Source: Alentia gelatinosa (Eukaryota; Annelida; Polychaeta; Phyllodocida; Polynoidae). From it: 64,000 nt of DNA. Positions 1 to 9,689 of the stretch are shown here, piece by piece. The translations under genes and the position numbers were made by a program. Every line of letters begins with the position of its first letter. Positions within the stretch are counted from its first letter, which is position 1. The stretch spans positions 90,301,801 to 90,365,800 of the forward strand of contig OX465582.1 in the NCBI GenBank assembly GCA_950022655.1, given 5' to 3'. Below the pieces are notes generated by a model, which made no database searches, was not told the DNA's origin, and saw only the letters and a program-made list of their open reading frames with translations.

Positions 1-14
1 AGTATTAAGTATTG

Positions 15-545
15 GCATCATGGCTATGTTTTTACTTGATATATGGAAATAGTTGTAATGAGTAGTATATGGAAACAGGGTTACTGTAGATGAACTAAGT
101 AGTATATGGAAACATGGTCACTAGATGTACTAAGTAGAATATGGAAATAGGGTCACTGTAGATGTACTGAGTAGTATAAGGAAACAAGGTCACTGAAGAA
201 GTACTCTTATTCCTCATAACCATCATCATCCTTCTATTTTGTACTTACTGATTACCATTTACTCTTTTACACCATTTGTATGTCAATCAGTTAATCAATT
301 AATTAATTAGCTCAAATTATTATCACCTCTTGTAATTTACATGTGATTTGGTTATTGACTATATTGACTTTGTAAACAGTCCGGATTTTGTATTATACTT
401 ATAATGGAAGACCACCTACTTTAAGGTGAATTATATGTGAAAGAAAAAAAAAGAAAAAAAAAAGAAAAAAAGTACTGAGTAGTATATGGAAACATGGTCA
501 CTGAAGAAGTACTGAGTAGTATATGGAAACAAGATTACTGTAGTT
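15..545. repeat. Minisatellite, about 37-bp unit, interrupted by a LINE insertion
   Basis: Units containing AGTAGTATATGGAAAC and GGTCACTG recur every 35-37 bases from about 15 to 198 and resume at 471-545. The array is interrupted by a 3' LINE fragment (206-470). No coding potential is seen. Confidence 0.85.
206..470 (+). mobile_element. 5'-truncated non-LTR retrotransposon (LINE) 3' tail
   Basis: This stretch ends with an A-rich tail (about 441-470) after the sequence GGAAGACCACCT...AAGGTGAATTATATGTGA, a small stem-loop (CACCT/AGGTG). The same 3' end is found at 14457-14866, where it follows a recognisable ORF2 tail. The insertion sits in a minisatellite and is flanked by AAGTACT at 199-205 and AGTACT at 471-476, consistent with a short target-site duplication. 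Heavy 5' truncation and an A-rich tail are typical of target-primed reverse transcription. The stem-loop near the end recalls CR1/L2-like LINEs, but the clade is not established. Confidence 0.8.
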
Positions 546-766
546 GTATGTCAAAAATATGCAGTAGAATCTTCAATTAGATCATCCCGACCCAGAAGGC
601 AGAGGGATAATTAAGTATTTTGGACGTGCTTCTACAGTCAGTATGGCGATTTTTGACATTGTTTTGAGGTTGACTCAATGGCTGTACCCTGAACATCACA
701 GTGGAGTGTACGGCTATAAATACAACATGGGTAGGAGCGGGCGGTATACCTAGGACATACTATGGA

Positions 767-1077
767 GAAACCAAACAAGAGTTAGTCGTGTTGTTTTTTA
801 TCACACGACGGCAAGATCACATATTACTGCGCGGAGGCGAAGCTGAGAGAAGTAAAACGCGATCTTGCCGGAGTGCTATGAACAATAACATGACTAACTC
901 TTGTTTGGTTTAGAATTTATCCTACCACGCCCTTCTAAATTACTTCTACATTAACAAATGACGTCATTTGTCAAGTGTATCCCATTAGAGCAATATTTTT
1001 CATTTTTCTGAACTCCAGACTGAATACAGTGACCCAATGTTAAGCCTATGGAGTTTTTTATTAGGAGTAGGATAAAA
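767..1077. mobile_element. Two-module foldback element (copy 1)
   Basis: Module B is a palindrome at 767-912. Its arms of about 50 bp start GAAACCAAACAAGAGTTAG and end with the complement. The loop holds GGAGGCGAAGCTGAG, a degenerate form of the tip motif seen in other copies. Module A (914-1077) begins TTTATCCTACC and ends GGAGTAGGATAAA, with the internal phrase TGTTAAGCCTATGG. The arms are close to those of copies at 8428 and 32930. No ORF of note. Confidence 0.75.
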
Positions 1078-1139
1078 CCAAAGCAACGTAGAAATATGGG
1101 CACGAGGCACCTTACCTGCTGCAATACACTAACTGAAGT

Positions 1140-1480
1140 CTGTGTCTGGATTTAAAGGTTTATTACCCACCCAATACGTAGTCGCCATACTAAGCCTATG
1201 GAGCCTCCAGATTACTAATGAGTAGAATACGGAAACCCGTATTCTCTTAGGAGAATACGGCTTTTTCAGCCACCTGGAACTATAGGAACTATTTCATTTG
1301 AACAATGCACGGCGCTTGCGTCGAATTTCTAATTATTTACAAGATATTTTTCCGATGATTAGTCGAAAGGTGAGTAATAAGTACATTATTCACAATACTC
1401 TGAGCGATAGCGAAGAGTTTTACTACGCATCAACTCCGCGGAGAATACGGCCACTCAGACCGAAATCATGGTAATATTGT
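1140..1480 (-). repeat. Dispersed repeat R1, copy 1 (inverted relative to 4141-4620)
   Basis: It shares with 4141-4620 the sequence blocks GGAGAATACGGC, TTTCTAATTA, GGTGAGTAATAA and AAGCCTATGGAGCC in the opposite orientation. A third relative lies at 40542-40816. The part at about 1385-1480 (tip-like GAGCGATAGCGAAGAG) is inverted relative to the matching part of the other copies, which suggests flipping of the palindromic half. This copy lacks the 175-bp MITE found in 4382-4556. Confidence 0.7.
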
Positions 1481-2033
1481 GTATATATCCTACACTTTTC
1501 AGTAGCTTTCACCTTGTGATTATCAAACAATCAATCCCAAACCGATTTATTCAATGCCAAATTAGACATCACAGATATCAGCCTTTCACACTTGGCAACT
1601 GTCATCTATATGCACTACAAGACTTTATACCATGATCAACATTTATTCTCCATATATATATATGTACTCCACTCCGAACAAAGTAATACTAATGACACAC
1701 ACCCGAAACTCCGCTTGGAGATCTCCAGAAGCATGTCTGTGATCTGAAGTCTAGTTTAATGCGCACGCCAAGAGCGCACATTGTTAGATTTAAAAAAACC
1801 CGCTCCGCTCATCAGTTTTTCTGTGCATATATACGACTGGCCTCAGGGTCAGGGTCTTTAAATGTTGCACGCCTCACTTAACACTAGACTCGGGAGGGGG
1901 AGGATCCTCTGATACCGACTGTCATCTCCCGCATCAGTCGCCCGGCTCCCTCTAGGCTTCTCCTTTGCATGATGAGTGGCAATTACGGCAGGCCGGGATA
2001 CCCAGCACCGGGGACCGGTGAGGGAGAGGGACT
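1481..2033. other. Unassigned stretch
   Basis: AT-rich then GC-rich sequence leading into a minisatellite. I see no supported gene, RNA or complete repeat here. Confidence 0.5.
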
Positions 2034-3500
2034 TGGGGCATGAGGGAGGGCTGGTGGGCATGAGGGAGGGTCAGCGGACATAAAAGAGGGCCGGCGGGCA
2101 TGGGAGAGGACCGGCAGGCATGAGGGAGGGTTGGTGGGCATGAGGGAGGGCCAGGAGGCATGAGCAAGGGCCAGTGGACATAAGAGAGGGCCGGCAGGCA
2201 TGAGGGAAGGCAGGTGGGCATGAGAAAGGGCTGGAGGGCATGAGGGAGGGCTACAGGTATGAGAGAGGGCTGGTGGACATGGTAAGGGCCAGCAGGCATG
2301 AGCGAGGGCGGAGGGCGGCATGAAAGGGGGCCATGGGCATGAGAGAAGGCTGGGGGCACGAGAGAGGGCTGGTGGGCATGAGGGAGGGCCAACGAACATG
2401 TAAGAGGGCCATGGGACTGTGAGAGGGCTAGTAGGCATGGGAGAGGCCAGTGGGTATGAGAGAGGGCCATCAGGCATGAAAGAGAGCCACAGGCATAAGG
2501 AGGGCTGGTGGGCATGAAAGAGGGCAGGTGGGCATGGCAGAGTGCTACGGGCATAAGAGAGCGCCGGTGGGCATATGAAAAGGCTGGCAGGCATAAAAAA
2601 GGGCCGGTTGGCATGTGAGAGGGTCACGGCCGCAGGCTTGAGGGAGGCTGGGAGGCACTACAGAAGAGTAGGCAGGCATAAGAGTGGGCCAGTGGACATA
2701 TGGGAGGGCCACGGGCATGAGGGAGGGTTGGCAAGCATGAGCAAGGGCCAATGAACATAAGATAGGGCCGGTAGGTATGGGAGAGGGCGGCAGGCATGAG
2801 AGAGGGCTTGCAGGCATGACAGAGAGCCATGGGCATAAAAGAGGGCCGGTGGGCATGAGAAAAGGTTGGCAGGCAGGAGAAAGGGCCAGTTGGCATGTGA
2901 GAGGGCCATGGATATATGAGAGGGCTACAGGCATGAGGAAGGGCCAGTGGGCGTGAGGGAGGGCCAGCGGGCATGAGGGAGGCCTGATGGACATAAGGGA
3001 GGGCATGAGACAGAATCACAGGAGAGAAGGCTGGCAGGCATGAGAGAAGGATGGGGAGGCATGAGGGAGGGCTGATGGACATGAGAGAGCGCCACTGGCA
3101 TGAGGGAGGGCCGATGGGCATAACACATGGCCAGCAGGCATGAGGGAGGGCTGCAAGGCATGAGAAAGGGCCTCTTGCTGGCAGGCATAAGAAAAGGCCT
3201 TGTGGATGAGGGAGGGTAGCGGCATGAGAGAAAGCCAACAGGCACATGAGAAAGGGAAGAAATGCATGAAATAGGGCCGGTTGGCATGGGAAAGGGCTGC
3301 AAGCATGGGTGAGGGCAGGCAGGCATGACAGAGGGCCGGCAGGGGCATGAGTGAGGGTTGGTGGGCATGGGAGAGGACTGACGGGTAAAGAGTGCCAATG
3401 GCCATAAGAGGGGGGGGGGGGGCAGGCATGAGAGAGGGCTGCAGGCATGAGAGAGGACTCTGGGCATAAGAATAAGCTGTGGGCATGAGAAAAGGCCGCA
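2034..3500. repeat. Minisatellite, about 20-bp unit (GGCATGAGGGAGGGCYGGYG)
   Basis: About 70 imperfect copies of a purine-rich 20-bp unit, for example GGGCATGAGGGAGGGCTGG, fill nearly 1.5 kb. The strand is strongly G-rich and A/G-biased. Because 20 is not a multiple of 3, all minus-strand frames stay open in turn and give long Met-Pro-rich ORFs. These are by-products of the repeat, not genes. Confidence 0.95.
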
Positions 3501-3746
3501 GATATCGAAGATGGAGACCATAATCTATAGTTTTGTAGACAGGCAGAGATAAACAACGAGAGGCAAAAGTGCAGCACCAAGTCTGCAATGACAGCCACAT
3601 TGATGTTGCATATATATGAGCCTTCCTGTCTGTCAATATAAGCAGTCTTCTCTGGGTCATAGTTGTACCCTCTACTCCTGTGTTTGGGTTCTCACTCCCA
3701 TGCTCTTATGGTCTATACCTGTACATTCTGAGTCTCTATACGCTGA

Positions 3747-4050
3747 TTATCTTACCCCTGGTGTTTCTTTCCCCATAGACGTTACATTGGGAACACATAC
3801 CAAACGCCCATTGAGTATTGTATAAAGATACACAATAGTCGATGATGTCACAAATGTTCACCAATTAGTCCGTGGGAGGGGGTGAGATAAATTCTGAGTC
3901 GCACTCGATCCATAGCTACTGGAAATATGCGATTAATTTTGGTTTGCTATATATTCCTTCTCAGCTTCGCCTCGTGAGATTACTCTGCAACCATGGCGTA
4001 TCATAAATAGCCACATATCTCGTTGCAGTTCCTGCATATTAAAGGTGGAT
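3747..4050. mobile_element. Two-module foldback element (copy 2)
   Basis: Module A at 3747-3892 starts TTATCTTACCCCTGG and ends GGGGGTGAGATAAA, with CCCATAGACGTTACATTGGG inside. Module B follows from 3893 and contains the tip motif CAGCTTCGCCTCGTGAG at about 3964-3980. The arms are degenerate here. Confidence 0.6.
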
Positions 4051-4140
4051 TGATTATGTAATTGTTCTGGCTACTTCTCCCCTCATTTCGAGTGGTGTTC
4101 ATATGTTGGTTGTGGCTGGGTGGAGAGTATTACGCAGTGT

Positions 4141-4620
4141 CAACTACAAGGAGAATACGGCCACACAGATCGAAATCATGGAAATATTGTATTTATTACT
4201 CACCTTTCGAGTAATTATTAGGGAAAAAAAATCTTGTATATAATTAGAAATTAGACCCTAGCGCCATGCTTTGTTTGTATGAATTAGTTCCTATAATGCC
4301 CGTCAGGTGGCCGAAAAAGCTGTATTCTCCTAGGAGATTCATTAGGACTGTATTCTACTGGAGGCTCCATAGGCTGAAGCGCCAGATCCACTAAGGCGAC
4401 CAAACGAATGCGTCTGCGATCCATGCGACTGTGCGAATCCCATGCGATGATATTCAATATATTGAATATTGTCGCAATGCATTTGCATGTCGATGCGAAC
4501 GTCTGCCAACGTCTGCGAACCCAAATTCACATGGAAAATCGCCTTAGTGGATCTGGTGATTTAGTATGGAGACTCCGTATTTGGTGGGTAATAAATGTTG
4601 GTAGTGGCCGCGGGGGAGGG
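4141..4620 (+). repeat. Dispersed repeat R1, copy 2, carrying a nested MITE
   Basis: This is the inverse-orientation partner of 1140-1480: AAGGAGAATACGGCCAC, a degenerate module, GGTGGCCGAAAAAGC, CTGGAGGCTCCATAGGCT, then GGTGGGTAATAAA. It is interrupted at 4382-4556. Confidence 0.7.
4382..4556. mobile_element. 175-bp MITE with 18-bp terminal inverted repeats
   Basis: Terminal repeats CCAGATCCACTAAGGCGA and its complement bound 175 bp. The interior has an AT-rich hairpin (GATATTCAATATATTGAATATTG) and GCGAACGTCTGCC repeats. The matching R1 copy at 1140-1480 lacks it, which gives an empty site. The exact target duplication is unclear (possibly TGA). Confidence 0.8.
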
Positions 4621-4939
4621 TCCCCCCATCCTCCATCTCCTATTTACTCGTAGATCAATGACAAGCATGAGGCCAACTGGCAGCATGAGTGTTTTTATTG
4701 ACCCGGCATCCTGGTGCCTCGAACACCTGTAACATAAGGGGCGGGGTGCCTACCTGCCTGGTCAAACAATGCCCCCTTACACCACCGCCCGCCATTGTTG
4801 ATCTCACGATCCAAGTACGTGTAATTCTCACGGTATACAAGCTGCTGCTGTTCTATGCCATGTCCACAGTGCCCAATTGGTGAAAGACTCCGGTTTTCCT
4901 ACTGTGGTTTCTGGAATAATGTGTGTTTGTATATACATT

Positions 4940-5160
4940 TATCATCCATGGTATACAAAGCATCCATTGGGAATGTATAGGGAATTAGTATCTAATACCA
5001 ATTATCTAAAAACTGTCAGATACCATGGCCGTGGTATACGGATATAAATCCGTGTTATACAAGCCTCGAAGTCATTTCATCCAGGAAAATAGTCCCTTTG
5101 GGCTATAGAGCAAGAACATAGTGATTTGCCCTTTAACATGGCATTTCATGGGTTTGATTT
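4940..5160 (+). repeat. Dispersed repeat FR, copy 1
   Basis: Contains GTATACAAAG...CATTGGGAATGTATAGGG, CTGTCAGATACCAT, GTGGTATACGGAT and AATAGTCCCTTTG. Relatives lie at 21795-21985, 33690-33850 (inverted), 34105-34215 and 34520-34830. The internal inverted repeats (ATACCATNNNNGTGGTAT) suggest a MITE. Ends are not defined. Confidence 0.65.
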
Positions 5161-5775
5161 ACTTGGGAAGATGGATGGATAATACAGCTGACGATTGGCT
5201 AAAGATTGAGACATCATTTCCCATTGGGTAAATTTTCTTATAATACTCCATGGACGTTGAGTACGAGTCCCAATATTAAGTTTATGTGGAAAAATACAAT
5301 TGATACGTTTATTGAATTTATATATATATATATATATACATAATGATAATAATAACCGCAATTCCTAATACCACAAACATATTGTCCGGGGAATCAGAGA
5401 GAAACGCTTATCAATACAATACTTTTTCTCATATCTAAAGCCTCAACACGTATTTGCATCCCAAGCAAATATTGCATCACGAACAGGAACATGTAGAAAG
5501 ACCAGTTTCTAGGTCCGGGCTTTGATATGAATTAAAGATCTTTATACGTTCTTCTGCGCTCGTCCAAAAAGAGCGCCCCGTGGTGCACACAGCCTGCGCG
5601 CGCACACCGGAACCAGCCATTGTAAATCTCAGGCGTGGCCATTGATCGCACAGGGAGAGGACAAACACTGCGCCGCTCCTCTCATGCCCCTGTTTATTTG
5701 CCCGCCATCGTCGACCTTGTAATATTCATGACGTTTCCTCAAATGACATTTGCCTCAACGCGAGGTCAAACAGTG

Positions 5776-6212
5776 GCTCGGGTGGGGTGGGCTGCGGGGG
5801 ACGGGCGGGGTGCGGGCGGGGTGAGGGCGGGGTGCGGGCGGGGTGCGGGCAGGGTGAGGGCGGGGTGAGGGCGGGATGCGGGCGGGGTGTGGGCGAAGGG
5901 CGGGCGGGGTGCTGGCGGGGTGAGGGCGGGGTGAGGGCGGGTTGAGGGCGGGTTGAGGGCGGGGTGAGGCCGGGATGAGGGCGGGGTGATGGCAGGGTGA
6001 GGGCGGAGTGAGGGCAGGATGAGGGCGGGGTGTGGGCGGGGTGCGGGCGGGTCGAGGGCGGGGTGCTGGCCGGGTGGAGTGGGGTGAGGGCGGGGTGAGG
6101 GCGGGGTACGGGCGGGGTGCAGGCCGGGTGGAGTGGGGTGAGGGCGGGGTGAGGGCGGGGGACGGGCGGGGTTGGGGACGGGGTTGGGGACGGGTGGGGG
6201 TGGAGCGGCCGA
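5776..6212. repeat. GC-rich minisatellite, 11-bp unit (GGGCGGGGTGA)
   Basis: About 40 copies of GGGCGGGGTGA/C. The strand is nearly C-free apart from one C per unit, with runs of 3-4 G every few bases, a pattern able to form G-quadruplexes. The long proline/arginine-rich ORFs on the minus strand come from the repeat. Confidence 0.95.
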
Positions 6213-6342
6213 TCAGGGTGTTTGGGGTACGTGGGGCAGGGTCTGTGTGGTTTTGTTGATCCCGAGTCCCCGCCGGGAAATTGCCGACCACAGCTGCGTA
6301 AATATGCCACCAAAAGGGCTGCGAAACACCAGTTACATACAC

Positions 6343-7057
6343 TTAACCCTTTGGATCTTATCAATAAAGGGTATCTTTCAGTCCTGAGGATGCCTGCAGG
6401 CATTGGCGTGTAGGGCCTAAAGAGATCTGAGGGCATTGTCATGTAGGGCCTAAAGAGATATGGAGGCATTGTCATGTAGAGCCGGATGATGCCTAGAATG
6501 CCTTGAGGCATTGCCATGTAGGGCCTGAATATACATGGAGGCATTGCTATGTAGAGCCTGAAGATGCCTAGAGGCATTGCCATATAGGGCCTGGAGTTAT
6601 TATCATGTAGGGCCTGAAGATGTCTGGAGGCATTGCCATATAGGGCCTGAAGATGCCTGGAGGCTTTACCATGTAGGGCTTGGAGATGTCTGGAGGTATT
6701 GCTGTGTAGGGCCTGAAGATGTCAGGGTGCATTGCCATGTACAGCATGAAAATGCCTGGAGGCAGTGCCATGTAGGGTCTGAAAGTTTCTAGAGGCATTG
6801 CCATGTAGGGCATGAAGATGTCTGAGGGCCTTGCCATGTAGGGCCTGAAGATAACTGGAGGCAGTGCAATGTAGGGTCTGCTGATGCTGGGAATGCCGGA
6901 AGGCATTGCCATGTAGGACCCTAATATACCTGCAGGCATTGCCATGTAGAGCCTGAAAATGGCTGAAGGCATTGTCATGTAGAGCTTGAAGATATCTGGA
7001 GGCATTGTCAAATACGGCCTTCAGATGTCTAGAGGCATTGCGATGTAGGGCCTGATA
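6343..7057. repeat. 33-bp minisatellite next to a piggyBac-like TTAACCCTTT end
   Basis: From about 6390 to 7057 a 33-bp unit of the type GCATTGCCATGTAGGGCCTG + ARATGYCTGGAG repeats about 20 times. Each unit has the small palindrome ATGCCTGGAGGCAT. Because 33 bp is 11 codons, the minus strand keeps an 11-residue peptide repeat (like MAMPPGIFRPY) open over two overlapping reading frames. I consider that a repeat artefact unless transcripts show otherwise. The left boundary at 6343-6350 reads TTAACCCTTT, as in the piggyBac-like element at 22611. No matching right end was found, and a solo LTR is inserted at its right edge. Confidence 0.85.
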
Positions 7058-7061
7058 GTAC

Positions 7062-7601
7062 TGTAGGGGTCAGGGTAGTCGAGCAGCATTGTTTCACTTT
7101 ACGCTAGATGGCGCGAGTGCCAGTCCCTGCTGTGCGGTAAGGCCGGCGGACCCGTGTATGCAAATACTATGGGGTCACCCGCATTATGTAACTCAGTCAG
7201 TCTGAGTCCGCAGCGGGTTGATAGGACTCCTCATGGTGCCTCCCTGTAGAGTGAACGCCTGGAGCCTCACCAGTTGTTAAAGTTGGTTCAGAACCTTTCA
7301 ACGACGAAGAGACCAGAATCTCTTCCTGCGCTAGTTGGTGCCCCGCAGCACCAACTTACTGTATCCACTATATATACCGAATTAAAGCTGGTATATTGAA
7401 ATAGTCCGGAGTCTGGTTTTGTGTCCACCTGTAGCGATAGGTTGTAGATCCTGCATCTCCCTGCCCTTTCCAGTGGGTTAATCCGAACCCACCCATACTG
7501 GCGCGGTAAGTACAGGGTAGCGACTATAGTCTTGGGCCCTTGGTCGACTGCCGAACGCGGAGAGTGGTTCTACACTTTCAGCGACCAGGGGTTTCGCTAC
7601 A
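7062..7601 (+). mobile_element. Solo LTR of an LTR retrotransposon (540 bp)
   Basis: The stretch begins TGTAGGGGTC and ends GGTTTCGCTACA, so it has TGTAG...CTACA termini. It is flanked by the 4-bp direct repeat GTAC (7058-7061 and 7602-7605). Inside are a TATA-like CTATATATACC near 7366, an AATTAAAG polyadenylation-type signal near 7380 and a hairpin in GTTGGTGCCCCGCAGCACCAAC. There is no internal region or second LTR, so recombination between LTRs probably removed the body. A 4-bp duplication fits Gypsy-like elements better than Copia (5 bp), but the superfamily cannot be settled from an LTR alone. The orientation is inferred from the TATA/polyA order. Confidence 0.75.
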
Positions 7602-8099
7602 GTACGTTCAGTAAGATAATAAGGTGGATAATAGAGTTGCATTTCAGTTATACTCTCTACTCGACAACTTTAATCAATCAAATTTAAATAGACCTATTTA
7701 ACCTATTCTGTGAGGATAAACTGGACCAAATGTTATATTTTACTCATTGTGTATTAGAATAAGTCACCAAAAAAACAATTGATAGTTGATGATATTTGGA
7801 AATCACCAAATGGCACCATTATGAATAGATCTAAGTGTGATATCGTTCTATCATGTAGGTGTGAGGCTAGCCTGAGCCATATTTGACCAAGTAAGAGCCT
7901 AAAGTAAATAATTTACCTTAAATCCCGCTGAACGGTATTTCATGTACATGTATTGCCTTTAATCGTGCCAGTGTCAAACCGATAAGTGAGTATACTACTC
8001 ACACCTTCCAGCTGCTACATGGTCTTTAACAGGACCAAGACCCAACCACCATTTAACTTGAAATAACCAAGCAATGATTGTTGTCATTCTGGCGTAAAT

Positions 8100-8400
8100 A
8101 GCACTGCATAAAGATATGAGTTTGTTAATATCTACAACCCAATAGAACTATAAACCGTTGGCAATGTAAGGAAATCTGTAAAAACATGGGATAGCCTCTC
8201 CATACAGAAATTGGGTGTCTCAAGATATATTTCGAAGTTGAATTGAGCAAAAGCCTACCTATCACCTATGAATAACTCCTAAAACCTGTCAACAAAAACC
8301 CTGGGTGTGAGGTTGATCATGAAACTGCTAGGTGGCGCTAGATGTGATCAGTGTATGTCAGGTGTGTAACAGACACTGCACGAGAACTATCATTTTACAT
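8100..8400 (+). repeat. Dispersed repeat with AAGTTGAATTNAACAAAGCCTA core, copy 1
   Basis: The block CTATAAACCGTTGGCAATGTAAGG ... CCTACCTATCACC ... GGTGGCGCTAG recurs at about 9480-9680, 9960-10230 and 10700-10975. The last two copies belong to the 743-bp tandem unit. No coding signal. Confidence 0.65.
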
Positions 8401-8427
8401 ATGAATGCGCCCGGCGTATATTTAGTA

Positions 8428-8785
8428 GAAACCAAAGGAGAGTTAGCCTTGTCAATGTTTATACCACTCTGGTCAGGTCTGCTACTCACTACACTCGGCT
8501 AACGCCTCGTGTAGTAATACACAACCTGCCCATCGTGGCATAAACATTGACAAGGCTAACTCGAGTTTGGTTTCGTATTTATCCTACCCCATCTCACCGA
8601 TATACAGAGAATATTTGTAATTATCCATGTTAGTAGTTATCAATGCTGCTGAATCTACTTTCGTTATCTCGTCACTGATTGGTCCGTTTTCTTATTCACC
8701 TCGGTGCATAAATAGCACTTTATCCAATGCTATGTCAAATACATTGAGTCAATGTTAAACCGTTTTTTATTAGGGGTAGGATAAA
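8428..8785. mobile_element. Two-module foldback element (copy 3)
   Basis: Module B palindrome at 8428-8574: arms of 40 bp from GAAACCAAAGGAGAGTTAG to CTCGAGTTTGGTTTC. An inner hairpin has the tip CACTCGGCTAACGCCTCGTG. Module A at 8575-8785 runs from TATTTATCCTACCCC to AGGGGTAGGATAAAA, with CAATGTTAAACCG inside. It is close to the copies at 767 and 32930, which share the arm phrase GAGTTAGNCTTGTC. Confidence 0.8.
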
Positions 8786-8794
8786 AGTAAGTAT

Positions 8795-9140
8795 TTTGCG
8801 TCTACAAGGTCGTCTTAATCCCTGTGTGTACACACCTCATCTGTGAGCGTATATATAAGCGTCCAGTGAACAGGGCTTGACTGAGAGCGGGCGGGGGGAG
8901 GTGGGGGAGGGGGGCGGGGGGAGGGCTTCCTACTGAGGACACCTTTACTTCTACCAACACAAAGGGGCGGGGGCAGAGGGTATTTTCTCTCATATACACC
9001 GGGTGTGAAATACAGCCAAGACGTGTCTGTTGTATATAAGGCCTGGGCGTATATATATGAAAACAAGTCAATATTCAGCCAATGCATGCACTTCCGCTAC
9101 GGCGTATATAGGAATAAACTGGTGGTTGTCGTGCAGTGAG
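8795..9140 (+). repeat. Duplicated segment D1, copy 1 (partner at 13425-13750)
   Basis: About 340 bp with GTATTTTGCGTCTACAA, CTCATCTGTG, a G-rich tract, ACAAAGGGGCGGG, GGTGTGAAATACAGCC and GGCCTGGGCGTATATA. All recur in the same order at 13425-13750. Several GCGTATATA boxes are present. Confidence 0.8.
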
Positions 9141-9369
9141 AAGGCGCGGAATAGACGCCATCATATGAGGCAACTGCGCATGTGGACTACTATAGAGGAA
9201 ACCTATGAAAGGTTAACGTCAGAGCTCATATCCTCTCGAGATTGAATCGCATAGTAATTCACAAGGAGAAGATGCGTGAATTACGTAGCAATTCAAACGA
9301 GATTGGATTGAGCTCTGAGCATAAACTTGAATAGGTTTCTGAATTTATCTAACCCTTAACATTGACTAA

Positions 9370-9490
9370 TTGGCTAACCTTTGTGACATAATCCCCTTTT
9401 GGAAATTTTTTCCTAAATATCTCATGGGCGTTGGATATGAGTTCCTAATGCTAAGTCTATGGAAAGAAAATATCAGGGGTGAGATGAATA
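9370..9490 (+). repeat. Partial foldback module A-like fragment
   Basis: CTCATGGGCGTTGGATATGAG, CTAATGCTAAGTCTATGG and CAGGGGTGAGATGAAT match the inner and right-hand parts of module A of other foldback copies. No left end or palindrome is evident. Confidence 0.45.
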
Positions 9491-9689
9491 TGAAAGCATA
9501 GGGCAGCCTCTCCATACGGAAATGAGGTGTTTCAAAATATATTTCAAAGTTGAGTTTAACAAAGCCAACCTATCACCTGTGAATAGCTCCTGATACCTTT
9601 CACAAAATGCCTGGGTGTAAGGTTCAGTAACAAACTGCATGGTGGCGCTAGGTGTGTCACAGAAGAAGACGTGAATTAGACGCCATCAT

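Noticed and set aside
1952..3660. Long minus-strand ORFs rich in Met, Pro, His, Ser
   Set aside because: They follow a 20-bp minisatellite that is open in several frames at once, with no domain and no splice or start context.
5726..7011. Minus-strand ORFs rich in Pro/His/Thr and MPPGIFRPY repeats
   Set aside because: Products of the 11-bp and 33-bp arrays. Listed as repeats, not genes.
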